DNA of 64,000 bases from Chrysogorgia sp. JL179-B06 (GCA_035772405.1 JAYKKM010000049.1:952501-1016500); one strand, 5' to 3'. Shown: positions 1-12,950, counted from the stretch's first letter. Numbers and translations: made by a program. The notes: generated by a model not told the origin, from the sequence alone.

Positions 1-356
1 ACTGAACATTTCAATTCAACATTGAATGTATAAATTAGACCATAGGGGGGGCTTAGCCCTCCCTTTTTCCACAGGGGCTTTAGCCCCCGCTTCCGCCGGG
101 TGGTGAACTCCGAGGGAGGGCGCGGCGCTCAACTTCCGCAATCACGCCCTACATATATCTGAGCATCTGAGCTGTTGTACGTGCGTGCACTAAGATAATA
201 AAACGAAATTTTTCTATTTCAATTTCCCCGCTTTCAGTTTGTAAAACTCAAGATTTGCTGAAAGGCGAATTAGAGTGGATGAAGCAGCGAAGGAAGGAAC
301 AAAGTCTTTGTCTGTTATGGAACGAATTTTTATAGCACCGATACAGGATTATTGAC
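1..356. other. Left edge, no gene recognised
   Basis: No coding signal was seen. Positions 47-110 hold a short G/C-rich stretch resembling the ends of the G-rich MITEs elsewhere in the window, so it may be an element relic. The last nine bases (348-356, ATTATTGAC) are the left target duplication of the foldback element that follows. Confidence 0.5.
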
Positions 357-3162
357 ACCACTGTGAAGTACGCCGTCGATTCAGCCTTCGATTCAGCCGT
401 CGATTCAGCCTTCGATTCAGCCGTCGATTCAGCGGGTAGCCATCCGTGTGAACCTGACTGCTGTTTGGGCAGACGATACGCTTCGACTTTATAAAAGTAC
501 TATTTTCTATGGCGCTATTCTATATGATTTGTTTAAATTTAAATATGTTGTAGAGAATTTAATGCTCTTCCTAACGGTAGTAGTCGCTTAACTCGATCGT
601 GCCTAAGGAAGATTCACGCGAACGTTAAACATGAACGGCGCTTCAAGTATCGAGCAACGGCGCTATAATTGGTATAGTTTATAATTTGTTGTTTCCGACA
701 ACTCAGATAAAATTACTATTTTCTCGGGCGCTATTCTATACGATTTTTTTTAATTTACATATGTTGCACAGAATTTAATGGTCTTTCTAATGGTAGTAGT
801 TCCTTGACTGGCGCGGGCTTAAGAAAGATTCACGCGATCGTTAAACATGATCGACTTTTCATGTTCTCGGGCAACGGCGCTAATTGGTAGGCCGCAATTT
901 GTTATTTCGACTACTCATATAAAATTACTATTTTCTCGCGCGCTATTCTATACGATTTTTTTTAATTTACATATGTTGCACAGAATTTAATGGTCTTTCT
1001 AATGGTAGTAGTTTCTTGACTGGCGCAGGCCTAAGAAGGATTCACGCGATCGTTAAACATGATCGGCTTTTCATGGTCTCGGGCAACAGCGCTAATTGGT
1101 ATATAATTACTATTTTCTCGCGCGCTATTCTATACGATTTTTTTTAATTTACATATGTTGCACAGAATTTAATGGTCTTTCTAATGGTAGTAGTTTCTTG
1201 ACTGGCGCGGGCCTAAGAAAGATTCACGTGATCGTTAAACATGACGGTCTTTTGGTGTCGCTAATTGGTAGGCCGGAATTTGTCATTTCCGACTGACTCA
1301 TTGTAAATTAAAAAAAATCGTATAGAATAGCGCACAAGAAAATTGTAATTTTATATGAGTCAGTCGGAAATGACAAATTCCGGCCTACCAATTAGCGACA
1401 CCAAAAGACCGTCATGTTTAACGATCACGTGAATCTTTCTTAGGCCCGCGCCAGTCAAGAAACTACTACCATTAGAAAGACCATTAAATTCTGTGCAAAG
1501 ATGCCATGTCATTAGCTGGTATTACCACATATGTAAATTAAAAAAAATCGTATAGAATAGCGCACAAGAAAATTGTAATTTTATATGAGTCAGTCGGAAA
1601 TGACAAATTCCGGCCTACCAATTAGCGACACCAAAAGACCGTCATGTTTAACGATCACGTGAATCTTTCTTAGGCCCGCGCCAGTCAAGAAACTACTACC
1701 ATTAGAAAGACCATTAAATTCTGTGCTACATATGTAAATTAAAAAAAATCGTATAGAATAGCGCGCGAGAAAATAGTAATTTTATATGAGTAGTCGAAAT
1801 AACAAATTGCGGCCTACCAATTAGCGCCGTTGCCCGAGAACATGAAAAGTCGATCATGTTTAACGATCGCATGAATCTTTCTTAAGCCCACGCCAGTCAA
1901 GGAACTACTACCATTAGAAAGACCATTAAATTCTGTGCAACATATATAAATTTTAAAAAATCGTATAGAATAGCGCGCGAGAAAATAGTAATGTTATATG
2001 AGTTATTCGGAAATGACAAATTCTGGCCTACCAATTAGCGAGACCAAAAGACCGTCATGTTTAACGATCACGTCAATCTTTCTTAGGCCCGCGCCAGTCA
2101 AGAAACTACTACCATTAGAAAGACCATTAAATTCTGTGCTACATATGTAAATTAAAAAAAATCGTATAGAATAGCGCGCGAGAAAATAGTAATTTTATAT
2201 GAGTTAGTCGGAAATAACAAATTCCGGCCTACCAATTAGCGAGACCAAAAGACCGTCATGTTTAACGATCGCCTGAATCTTTCTTAGACCAGCGCCAGTC
2301 AAGAAACTACTACCATTAGAAAGACCATTAAATTCTGTGCTACATATGTAAATTAAAAAAAATCGTATAGAATAGCGCGCGAGAAAATAGTAATTTTATA
2401 TGAGTAGTCGAAATAACAAATTGCGGCCTACCAATTAGCGCCGTTGCCCGAGAACATGAAAAGTCGATCATGTTTAACGATCGCATGAATCTTTCTTAAG
2501 CCCACGCCAGTCAAGGAACTACTACCATTAGAAAGACCATTAAATTCTGTGCAACATATATAAATTTAAAAAAATCGTATAGAATAGCGCGCGAGAAAAT
2601 AGTAATTTTATATGAGTTAGTCGGAAATGACAAATTCTGGCCTACCAATTAGCGAGACCAAAAGACCGTCATGTTTAACGATCACGTCAATCTTTCTTAG
2701 GCCCGCGCCAGTCAAGAAACTACTACCATTAGAAAGACCATTAAATTCTGTGCAACATATGTAAATTAAAAAAAATCGTATAGAATAGCGCCCGAGAAAA
2801 TAGTAATTTTATCTGAGTTGTCGGAAACAACAAATTATAAACTATACCAATTATAGCGCCGTTGCTCGATACTTGAAGCGCCGTTCATGTTAAACGTTCG
2901 CGTGAATCTTCCTTAGGCACGATCGAGTTAAGCGACTACTACCGTTAGGAAGAGCATTAAATTCTCTACAACATATTTAAATTTAAACAAATCATATAGA
3001 ATAGCGCCATAGAAAATAGTACTTTTATAAAGTCGAAGCGTATCGTCTGCCCAAACAGCAGTCAGGTTCACACGGATGGCTACCCGCTGAATCGACGGCT
3101 GAATCGAAGGCTGAATCGACGGCTGAATCGAAGGCTGAATCGACGGCGTACTTCACAGTGGT
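357..3162. mobile_element. Foldback DNA transposon with 9-bp target duplication
   Basis: Both ends carry the same inverted repeat, beginning ACCACTGTGAAGTACGCCGT on the left and its complement on the right. Next to each end is a short tandem of GTCGATTCAGCC-like units. The element is flanked by identical 9-bp ATTATTGAC at 348-356 and 3163-3171. Inside, a unit of about 200 bp (with the landmark GAATTTAATGGTCTTTCTAA) repeats about four times in the left arm and about eight times, inverted, in the right arm, with the turn near 1310. No transposase is encoded, so it is non-autonomous. A 9-bp duplication is typical of Mutator-like transposons, but the family call is an inference. Two right-arm copies (about 1313-1508 and 1531-1726) are nearly identical, which suggests recent internal expansion. 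Confidence 0.85.
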
Positions 3163-3282
3163 ATTATTGACATCTTTTGTGGCCAAAAGATTGGATTACA
3201 AAGTGACTATAATATTTGCGGCAGCAACCTGCGATTTCCGGTCGAGTTTGATAAAAATTAATTTGCCCTTTCTGCATATTTT

Positions 3283-3393
3283 TTGGTTAGGGTTAGTATT
3301 ATTTTGGTTAGGGTTAGTATTATTTTGGTTAGGGTTAGTAGTATTTTGGTTAGGGTTAGTATTTTGGTGATATAAATTAGGGTTAGCATTTCG
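3283..3393 (+). repeat. Interstitial telomere-like GGTTAGGGTTAG repeats
   Basis: The string TTTTGGTTAGGGTTAGTATT recurs four times, followed by one more TTAGGGTTAG. Each unit holds two TTAGGG-type hexamers separated by an AT spacer, so this is a degenerate interstitial tract and not a chromosome end. It lies upstream of MFSD10. Confidence 0.75.
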
Positions 3394-3626
3394 TTGAATT
3401 CTAAGAGACTATCGTAAATATAGTTGGCCGTAATTTTGCCATTAACGATGGCTTCCGGTTTATTTAACTTTGTTTTTTCATTTATGCATGCACTATTGCA
3501 CTTGTGAGTTGTGTAGGCCACTCAAAACGGAAGAACTTATTGTATATATTTGGAGCACGATATTGGAGTTATTATAAGGGCATTTTAAAATAGTCTGAGT
3601 TATATTCTCGTTCTGTAACTTAAAGG

Positions 3627-6600
3627 ATGGATTTAGGTAAGAAAACCTCGGCCTCAAATATTGGAAGACTTAGAAATGGAGAACTCATCCAGGATAATTC
3701 CTCGAGAAAAAGCGAGTTAGCAACTGGCGAGGTTAACAACAACGCAAGATTAGATCAAAAGGCTTCTTTTCGTGTGATGTTGGTCATGTTCATTGGTTTG
3801 GTGATGGATCTGATGGCATTTGCCGTAATACTACCTCTTTTACCATCGCTGTTGGACTTTTATGGCAAAAATGATAAGGTGATTAGTTAGTTGTGAATTA
3901 TAGATATAATCTTACCCAATTTTCAATCGTGATTTCTAAAAAAAATTATGTCTACGTGTCATATGAACTACAGATTCATTGTTAAGTCCGAAGTAGTTAT
4001 TTTGTTTTGAGTTCTATATAATATATATATAGAGTTCTGGCTATTATTGACATGAGTGTATTATTTTATTGGCTAGGCTGGCCTTTATGGGTATTTCCTA
4101 ACAACTGTGGATAGATTCCGAAATTTTTTACAAATACCAAGCACTGAGAAATATAATTTTGTTTTGTTCGGAGGTAAGACAATATTGATCAATTTTATAA
4201 TAATTTCTTAAAAAATAAATAATTTTAAATATTAGTCGATAAGTTACATAACTCTCACCTAACTATCTAACAGGAATTCATCCATATAAGGGCCCCAGTA
4301 ATTAGCCTTGTCTGTGATATATGTCAAATATAATACTTTTATTTAGTACAAACAAAGATAAAAACATTGTACATTTTCAGGAATGTACAAATGCTATGGT
4401 TGTTCAAAATATGGTAAATGGTAATTGAATTAAACAAACAAGAGACCTCACATTTTAAAATTGTTTTCTAGGTGTTGTTGGCTCTTTGTTTTCTTTTCTG
4501 CAGTTTTTGGCAAATCCAATAATTGGTGCATTATCAGATGTTTATGGAAGAAAATCTATTCTTCTTTTATCAATGGTAAGTTTTATTGTCATAAGCTGCA
4601 TGTAATCTTTGGGGTACCATTTATTATTACCTTGATGCCAACATCAATATGGTACTACACTATGCATTGGTGGTGGAAGATGTTGTGTTTTTTTTTGGGG
4701 GGGGGCTAACTGCAACCTCTAGGGGGGTTGGGGGGCATGCTCCCCCGTAAAAAATATTGAAAACTAGAGTCTGTGAAATGGTATTTCCTGCATTCTGAAA
4801 CTGTTCCTTACAGAATTGTCAGGTTCATTGATTGTGCCCAAAATGTGCATGTTTGGGAGATGAGAAAGTCTGTAAGAACCGACATGGCACCAGAATTCAA
4901 GGGGAAAACGAACCAGACCTTTGAATAATTTAGTTTATCTTTTGCTGAATATCCGTTGGCATTAAAATCCTAAAAATATTGGGGGGCTTAGCCCCCCCCC
5001 ATTTCAAATATGGGGCCTATAGCCCCCCCCCCCCCCCCCACCTATTCCACCACCCTTGGTACTATCCTTCTTGCCATTTTCTTGTATCCATATGGTTTTA
5101 TTTATTATACATGATAATATAAGGTTTTGTAACTTTGTCATTACAGGCTGGGGTGAGTCTATCCTATGGCATATGGGCATGTTCAAAGAATTTCACCATT
5201 TTTATACTGGCAAGAATTATTGGAGGTTTATGTAAAGGAAATGTTACAATTAGTACGGCCATTGTAACTGACGTGACAAGCAAGAAAAATAGAGGAAAGG
5301 GAATGGTATGGTACCAGCATATAATTATTATGTACAGTTATGATAATCATTATTGACGATACATGGGGCCATGGGCGATCGTCAAGCTCGTATCCTCAGA
5401 AAAATGATTCTGAGTCCCGGACAGGAATCGAACCTGTAACCTTCTGATTGCCTGTGAGACGCTCTAACCATTGAGCCACCGAGACTCAGACGGAGAGCGA
5501 AGGTCACAATGATGTACTGGTTTGATTCACTACAGCAGTGTATACTGTATATTAACACATCCTGCAAACAATACCGATATATATATATATAGTGACTGCC
5601 GCATAGGCAGTACATATATCAATCGAACCAGTTCATCATTGTAACCTTCGCTCTCCATCTGAGTTTCGGTGGCTCAATGGTTAGAGCGTCTCACAGGCAA
5701 TCAGATGGTTACAGGGCGAGCTTGATGATCGTCCATTTATTGTCTGTCTACTCCAAGCTCTCCCACTTTTACTACAGCAGTGTATATATATTAACATAAT
5801 CATTATTGGAATATATAGATTATTAATCCTACACAGATTATGACAAAGGTTGATCAGTACAGTGAAATAGAGTGAACGGTGAACCTGAGTGAAACCTTTT
5901 TATACAATCACATGACTTATATACGCATTTTCATTGGCTCTTGCCCATGATTGACAGATACATGGATGGCATCAAATCACATCAGCAGCTGTGTTTTTCT
6001 TTTTTTCATGCCCCAATAGCTTTGATAAACCTTTGGGGTTGTTTTTGATTTTATAAAACAAATAGATTCCATTTTTTGTTGTCTGTTCAGTTAGATACAC
6101 ACAGAGGATGTCCGAAAGTGGTAAGAACATCAGTGACCCACTCGACTCCATCTTGTGGGCCACTTTTTTATTCTTACCACATTCTGACGTCATCTGTGCA
6201 TCTACAACTGAACAGACAATGACAAAATGGAATCCATTTGTTAAATATGTACATACCTTATCATAGTTTTTATTTGTATTTCTACACTGCCAATGCACAC
6301 CACAACACTTTTATATCACTCATTTTGATATAACATACATTGTTCTTTTCTTCCAGGCGTTTATTGGTATTGCATATTCCGTTGGTTTTATAGTAGGGCC
6401 AATTATTGGTGCAATATTTTCCATGAAGTCTGAGTCCTCTAGTGGTACTCTCTATATACTCCCAGCTTTGTTCACTTTGGCTCTAATTTCTGCAGACATT
6501 GCATTTTTGTATTGCTTCCTTCAAGAAACTCTCCCCAAAGATATGAGGGTACACAATAAGAAAATCTTTATTATTATGCCTAAATATTATAATTAATATA

Positions 6601-9600
6601 GGTATTGGTGATGTACAGTATACATCATAATAGGTATAATAATATGGGTATTATAATACATGTATAGGGTATACATGTATTATACATCATAATAGGTATA
6701 ATAATATGGGTATTATAATACATGTATAGGGTATACATGTATAGGGTATAATATACAACATCAAGGCCTTCTGGCCACGCTGCCCCTGGTGGTTCCTAAG
6801 TATGGTGAGCTCTGATATAGAGCAAAACAGTCCAAAATATGAAATTTTATAAACTTCTGAGCTGAAAAATCACCACTCAGAATGCAGGAAATGCCATTGC
6901 GGGAATCTAGATTTCAAAATATTTCGGGGGGCCATTACCCCCTACAACGAAAATTTTGCTTATGCTGGCCACCCCAAGTTTACAAAGCTTCCTTACGCCC
7001 CTGCATATTTTTATACTGGTAATTATGGTACTTGTGTTAATATTTCTAACAAATTATTGTTACTAAATGGTTTAAACCTACTTATAATAGTACAGTACAA
7101 TATTGACTAGAAATTTGAATGTTCAATACTTCAATCCTTAAAGCTTCTAAGTTTAAAAAATGCTAATATCATATTTATTACTATAGGGATGTGCATTTGC
7201 CATTTGTGTACGTATATTATTATATATTAATGAACAAGCAGAAGTGGTTGATTGTTATGCCAAACTTGTGGCTAATAGCTCACAGCAACAGCTCCAGTAG
7301 CTCAGTGGGTAATACTGCAGTCACTGCTGGTTATAGAGTTCCAGAGTCACAAGTATGATTCCTTGCGGCCCCCGAAAATCTGGTGATGGTGTGTCATTGT
7401 TTAGGGCCTGCTTGGGGCCCAACCCTGCTCTCCTGTTGTGAGCAGTAGGCCCCAATTGAATAGTTTTCCCGGGCCCTATTTTTGAGCCACGCCACCCCTG
7501 GGAACCACTGACAACATATTAATGCAATGGTCAGCGAGTCCGACATGGACGTTCCTACATGGACGAGCCTACTAGAGTAGCGCTGCATAAACTTGAGAAA
7601 TACTAGAAGTTACTATCACAAGGGAAGTGCTGCCTCTACTAGAGTAGGGGCCGGGCTGCGTAAACTAGAGAAATATTAGTACTTATTTTAGTAAAACGCT
7701 CGTGTTAACATGCAAAGATATTGTGATTATTTCTAACTACTTCTATATGACAGTTTAACAGAACGTTAATAGGAAGATGTTGTTTTCCAACTTGTCTGAA
7801 ATACTATTCGATTAATATACGATTTCAAATACTACTGCTTTCGAATTCAATTATTTTGCAGCAATTTTTCTTTCAAATTCAATTATTTTTTTGGGGGGGC
7901 CGAAAGCTATTCTAGCCCCCCCTTTTATAATATTGGGGGGACCATGGCACCCCTGCTTCCTACGCCCCTGAAAATATGTACTTATATGAGTGGTCAGCAT
8001 GCTACAATAATACCGATTTTGTGAAATATAATTATTGTTCTTTACAGGCCAAGTGTTTAACTTCTGAAATGAAAAATGCCATCCAACTAATAAATCCTGT
8101 TTCCTTATTCAAATTTGAAGCTGTGGACTTACCAGAAAAATCAGGTAACCAAGTGAATTATTTTAGTATCTATCGAGGATATTTATATATAGCTGGATGC
8201 CTGTGTCAAATACAGTAATTAATATTTAAAAATTCCAACAATTTCACTTAACTTTTGTTGTTTGTCTAGATTTAAATGAAGTCAGAAGCATTGGCATAGT
8301 ATACTTTTTATATTTGTTTTTCTTCTCTGGTTTGGAGTTTACATTGACGTTTCTAACGCACAGTATCTTTAATTATAACAGGTCAGGTTTTTTCTGCATT
8401 GTATTATTATTATGGCCAAATAACTTATGACAAAAATAATTATTGATAACAAAAGGTTATCAAACGAAAGAGTTATTGACAACTTAATATTTGCCATGTG
8501 TCAGCAATATTATTGATAAAATTAAAAGTAAAAGATTGAAAAACATAGTCAGACTGAAGTAAGTTTTTCTCTTGCAGTATGCAACAAGGGATCATGTTCT
8601 TCTATATGGGTATTTTAATGGCAATAGTTCAAGGTACGATGTGAAAACAATGTGAATGATATTTTTCTAATATTATCGATATATTAATTAATATAATAAA
8701 TACAAATTGCCATCAATAAAACATCATAACTGCACATGATAAAATAGTATGTGAAACTGTACATGTTTTTAATGCTAAACATTACATTTTAAATGTTCTT
8801 AATGCTCAGGTGGATATGTGAGACGTATACCAGCTGGTAAAGAGAAAAAACTGGCATTGCAGGTAGTGTTGAGTTTAATAGTCTGCATGCAGATTTAACC
8901 AATCTGTACATCTGTACACAATTGAAATGCAGGGTCCGAATTAGCGCTCCAAAACAGCTTCGCATTTTTCTTTAGTGTCACAATGTAGCGTACTGTAGCG
9001 TCTTTACAACGTAGCATAACGTCTTACAACGTAACTTAACGCCTTCTAACGTTAGCATAACGTCTTACAACTTTACGTAGCGTCACGTCTTACAACTTTA
9101 CGTAGCGTCGTACAACGTTGCGTAGCGTCTTCACAACGTAGCATAACGTCTTCTAACGTAGCTTAACGCCTTCTAACGTAGCTTAACGCCTTACAACGTA
9201 GCGTAACGTCTTTCCACGTAGCGTAGCGTCTTACAACTTTACGTAGCGTCTTACAACGTTGCGTAACGTTTTACAAAGTAGCATAACGCCTTAAAACATA
9301 GCGTAACGTCTTAAAACATAGCGTAACGTCTTTCCACGTAGCTTAACGTCTTACAACGTAGTGTTCTATAATTGACGTTTACATCACTTGCGTTGCATCC
9401 ACGGTGAACTTGGTTACTTAAAATCTGTTTTGCAATTATCAGAAAAATCACTTCGCAGATTTTCCAAATTTTCAAACTCGCTTCGCAATTTGCGATTTGC
9501 TAATTCGCACCTTGAAATATATCACATTTCTGTCACACTATAGGGAATTGTAGCTCTTATCCCAAGCATGCTCCTAATAGGTACATCTGGTTCAGTGACA

Positions 9601-10632
9601 TTATTTTATTGTGGTCTGGTTCTCTTTGCTTTTGGTAAGCTTTTTCATTGTACATAATTAATGTCTAGTTTACTGTATTATAATTCCTACATATTAATTG
9701 ATATAACAATTATATATAATTAATAACTATGTTTTGAATTTCTAACCAGGTGCAGCTACAGTCGTTTCTGCTCTCACAACAATTATTTCTAAATATGGTA
9801 ACAGAACAGAATTTTTGTACAGTAATTAATCTAGTATGTTTATTTCAACTATAGTTAAGGCCAAATAAAAATATATACCGGTTTCTCATCAGCACCCGCA
9901 TCTGAAAATGGTGCCGCATTTTTAATTTTAATTTTTTTAAATATTTGATAATATAAAAATTGTTGGCTTTCCACGCTGATGCGTTCGGAAGAATACTGAA
10001 TGACTACCGAGTGACTTCCGATCTCGACTATCCCGCCAAAGTTGATATTAGATTGCAAATGGGGAAAAAAAAGCGCATCCCTCATTTACTTTTTGAGTAA
10101 GTTCTGATGAGAAACCGGTATATAATTTTATTTGGCCTAAGCAACAGAGTTGTGGGATTTTGTCTTCTAGGAAGTACAGCTCAGAAGGGGAGGATTATGG
10201 GAATTTTCCGGTCACTGGGAGCTCTTGCCCGGGCAACTGGACCATGTGTCGCCTGTGCAAGTAAGGAGAAAATAATTTATATATCACAAAGTTGTACAGT
10301 ACTGCTATTTAGTTTTAAAATTAGCCAAATAATTATATGACAGTAAGAAAACTGTACACATTATTTTGATGTAGAGTTTATTTATACAGTCAAAAATGGT
10401 TTAATAAAAATAATAAGAGATTTGGGATTAACTACAGGTACAGGTATCTGCTATCACACAAATAGCATACCAAGACAATGTACTGTAACAAATATATGAA
10501 ACATGTTTGTTTTGTTTTTTTAAAGTTTATTGGAGGTTTGGTCCTTTGTTTTGCTACAGTGTTGGTGCAGCCTTCTTCTTTATTCCACTATATCTCCTAC
10601 AGAAATGCATTATTTCCACAAAACAAGACTAG
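3627..10632 (+). CDS. MFSD10: MFSD10-like major facilitator transporter, 13 coding exons
   Basis: Predicted 12-helix plasma- or endo-membrane transporter of the MFSD10 (tetracycline-transporter-like) group; family members are reported to move organic anions. Coding exons: 3627-3878, 4077-4173, 4472-4575, 5147-5305, 6357-6548, 8048-8144, 8270-8381, 8578-8633, 8810-8862, 9544-9634, 9750-9797, 10171-10260, 10526-10632 (stop TAG). All introns are GT/AG and phases join without a break to 485 aa (human protein about 455 aa). Landmarks: first helix with GLVMDLMAFAVILPLLP (exon 1), MFS loop motif SDVYGRK (about residue 138, exon 3), IIGGLCKGNVTISTAIV (exon 4), GIVYFLYLFFFSGLEFTL (exon 7), RSLGALARATGP (exon 12), and a last helix ending IPLYLLQK. 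The start ATG opens a 42-residue hydrophilic leader before helix 1. Introns hold MITEs, a tRNA-like foldback and a minisatellite element. AATAAA follows the stop at 10634. Confidence 0.92.
4665..5058. mobile_element. G-rich hAT-type MITE, copy 1 (MFSD10 intron 3)
   Basis: Ends are CATTGGTGGTGGAAG and the complement of CAAGGGTGGTGGAAT. The body matches the 30519-30989 copy (TGGTATTTCCTGCATTCTGA, AACCGACATGGCACCAGAAT). Flanks 4657-4664 and 5059-5066 agree at only 5 of 8 bases, so the target duplication is decayed or absent. No ORF. Confidence 0.7.
5356..5760. mobile_element. Foldback element with inverted tRNA-like arms (MFSD10 intron 4)
   Basis: The left arm (from GACGATACATG at 5356) and right arm (to about 5735) are inverted copies, each carrying a tRNA-like segment followed by AGCGAAGGT and GTACTGG/CCAGTTC sequence. 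A related element is at 20826-21122. The right arm diverges within its T-arm (GGCGAGCTTG replaces the expected sequence). No protein is encoded. Confidence 0.65.
5414..5485 (-). tRNA. tRNA-Ala-like sequence (probably pseudogene in a repeat)
   Basis: Read on the minus strand, 72 nt fold as a cloverleaf: acceptor GTCTCGG pairs with CCGGGAC (one G-U), D stem GCTC/GAGC, T stem ACAGG/CCTGT with loop TTCGATT. The anticodon loop CAGGCAA would give GGC (Ala), but position 33 is A where tRNAs have U, and the anticodon stem has a C-C mismatch. Its place in a repeated foldback element argues for a tRNA-derived relic. Confidence 0.4.
6066..6238. repeat. Palindromic MITE-like repeat (MFSD10 intron 4)
   Basis: GATTCCATTTTTTGTTGTCT and following bases pair with the complementary segment ending at 6238 (GACAATGACAAAATGGAATC) around a centre near 6150. 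The arms are about 75 bp with scattered mismatches. Confidence 0.6.
6549..8047. other. MFSD10 intron 5: tandem duplication and element relics
   Basis: Positions 6600-6760 hold two near-identical copies of an AT-rich segment with TATACATCATAATAGGTATA. Positions 6762-7005 and about 7880-7975 are fragments of G-rich elements (GGGGGGCC, CTTCCTACGCCCCTG). A decayed tRNA-like head with TAGCTCAGTGGGTAA lies at about 7290-7370. The motif TACTAGAGTAG recurs at 7567 and 7637. No coding exon was found. Confidence 0.55.
8932..9513 (+). mobile_element. Minisatellite-bearing element, family A, copy 1 (MFSD10 intron 9)
   Basis: The left end GGGTCCGAATTAGC and right end GCTAATTCGCACC form a short inverted repeat. 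Between conserved flanks lies a 20-bp array (about 8990-9365) with units such as TTACAACGTAGCGTAACGTC. The same flanks and array occur in the opposite direction at 43251-43796. No ORF. Confidence 0.75.
9859..10137. mobile_element. MITE with GGCCAAATAAAA ends and TAA duplication (MFSD10 intron 11)
   Basis: The inverted termini run GGCCAAATAAAAATATATAC on the left and its near-complement ending TTATTTGGCC on the right, about 37 bp each. TAA flanks both sides (9856-9858, 10138-10140). The 3-bp TWA duplication fits PIF/Harbinger-type transposition. Confidence 0.7.
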
Positions 10633-12059
10633 AATAAATAGATTTCTCATTCTCATTTAATAAATACTTCTAACAATGATACAGTAGTTAGTTAGTTTAT
10701 TTATATTGTACATGGATTGCTTTTGATAACTACCGTACATATTTTATACAAAGAAACTGACATTATATACATTATACTGATAGCAATCATATGCAAACTG
10801 TATTCTATTTATGGTTTAGTGTAAATGTAATTTACCATACTAAATTTTAATACATTCATTAATGTTTTGTAATTCCATAAACAATATAAATCTTATAATA
10901 TTATTTTTATAAATACATGACTGTAAGTGGCGAGCCTTTTTGTACATGCTGTGTTTACATAATAACATCACAAATCTCATTTGTACAAGGAAGGGATGCA
11001 GTTGGCTTCATAGTGAATTCTAAGGAGAACTTAGCAATGTCAATATGAACATAAAGTTGGTCTTTTTGCTTATTCTTTTTACTTGTTATTGTTTAGTTCA
11101 ATGTTTATAATTTTTTATAAACATTCAACAACTTTCAAGTTCTCTGTTACAATATGTAATTGGGTTCCTGTGTTGGGAGCACGGCGCCATCTTAAACATG
11201 GTGGCAGCGGCAGGTCTGAAACTCACAAGCTAAATATATCTCCCAAACTCTTCTTTGTGTTAGAATCAAGTTGATATTGCAAACACAGCAAAACAGTTTC
11301 AATTTTTGTTATCATGATTTTAGCAAAAGGTTTAACTTCTATGTTACTTATAGTAAGACTAGTACACTATGCTTCTCTAAGAACAAATTCTAGCTTTTCT
11401 TATTTAACTTCTCACCTTCATTGATGGGAGTCTTATTTGTTTATTGCTGTTACTTAAATAAATGTTAAGATAAATGAGCATGTGAAAATAATAAAATGCT
11501 TTTGATAAAAAAGAGCCTTCTGTTTCTGGCCAGCATGATTGATTGATTTTTTATGGTTGTATTTTATATAAAGAAAATAAAACGTGTACTTTTGATATTT
11601 ACTATTTTTCTTTGAATGTTTCGTTCTATTGTCAGTTCTGGTTGCATCTTTCTAGACAAATACTCGTTATTTCTTTTCTATACCATTAAGGTTTTCCCAG
11701 AAAAAAATATTTAGAAAAAAAATAGCATCACCACGTTAAGACATGTGAACTGACAACAAACAGAAAACTTTTTTTTGGTCTATCGTACACTTTGCGATTG
11801 AATCTCATATGGGCCTTTCGATTCAATTTTTATAAGTAAATGCATAGCATTGAGGGAGATTAGTGATTACTGTAAATGTACCCGAAAGCCAAGGAAGGTT
11901 TACTTAAAACCTCTCAAGGCTTGAGGGACATTTAATCACTAATAGACTGAAAAAGGGAAAATTAGAACTGATTATCCCTCTTCAAAATTGTGGCAATTGT
12001 AACACCAGGTGGGAACTGTAATTTAAAAATAATGACTTTTAGACAAGACATGACAGAAA
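10633..12059. other. MFSD10 downstream / intergenic, no gene seen
   Basis: AT-rich DNA between the MFSD10 stop and the Penelope-derived foldback. Several AATAAA-type signals (for example 10634, and around 11456 and 11576) could end the MFSD10 transcript. A partly palindromic segment with GAGGGA and TTAGTGATTA motifs lies at about 11850-11945. No credible ORF. Confidence 0.5.
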
Positions 12060-12950
12060 TTTGAAATTTATTAGCCAACGTTTCGTTGCGACATGCAACA
12101 TCTTCAGAGCGATTTAAATTATTTGATACAAGTAGGTAGGTATACAGGTATACATTAGAATTTCCCTGAGTAACAGTTCAAATTTATAAGGAGAGGAGGT
12201 TAGAATTTTAAAGTCTGAAAAAGAGATAGGATGCATGACCAGTAGAATGCTTGTGGACATAGATGTTGCTGTCACAGTCGAGCATCTTTCCCAGTCATAG
12301 CTGAAACCCCGATGTGGCCCAAAATACGCGTGTGGATGTGTTTGGCCAACATACAATGCATCACAGCATTGACACTTATACGAGTACACGTGTGATTTCA
12401 GACCAAAAGGATCATTCATGTCGTCTTTCTGATTATTTCCCCTTAAGACAGCATTGTATGTTGGCCAAACATGCCGACACATCCACACGCGGGTTTTGGC
12501 TATGACTGGGAAAGAATGCTCCATGACAGCAACATCTATGTCCAGTGTTCTCTCTCACAAGCATTCTACTGGTCATCCTATATCTTTTTCAGACTTTCAA
12601 ATTCTAACCTCCTCTCTATATAAATTTGAACTGTTACTCAGGGAAAGTCTTGATTTCAAAACTTAATCCAAGTCTCAATGCCAACATAAGTTCTGTCCCA
12701 CTTTCCCTATTCTAACTTTGTTTAATCCACCTAACCCTGACCTAAGTTTCATTAACTTGGCCAACCTAATCGTTATCATTATAATATATTTGACCGTTTG
12801 TAATCGTTTTTAAATTTTTGACCGTTTTGTAACCTAATACTGAATGAAGTGTGTATAAATGTATACCTACTTGTATCAAATAATTTAAATCCCTCTGAAG
12901 ATGTTGCATGTCGCAACAAAACGTTAGCTAATAAATTTCCGTCATGTCTT
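12060..12950. mobile_element. Head-to-head Penelope-like 3' ends with GIY-YIG remnants
   Basis: Two copies of the 3' part of a Penelope-like retroelement face each other. The + copy reads YVGQTCRHIHTRVLAM from 12454, the catalytic start of a GIY-YIG endonuclease, followed by FQILTSSLYKFELLLRESL. The - copy at 12114-12524 reads CDALYVGQTHPHAYFG with divergence. Each copy ends in an AT-rich tail and a hammerhead-like motif, at 12077-12107 (- strand) and 12896-12924 (+). No reverse transcriptase is left. Confidence 0.75.
12077..12107 (-). ncRNA. Hammerhead ribozyme core (Penelope 3' end)
   Basis: Minus strand reads CTGAAGA, a stem TGTTGC/GCAAC with a short loop, then GAAAC and GTT. This matches the hammerhead consensus CUGANGA - stem II - GAAA. 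Hammerheads are known in Penelope-like elements. The + strand partner at 12896-12924 has CAAAA in place of GAAA and looks inactive. Confidence 0.65.

Noticed and set aside
3283..3393. Chromosome end
   Set aside because: Only short, degenerate telomere-like repeats, with genes and elements on both sides.
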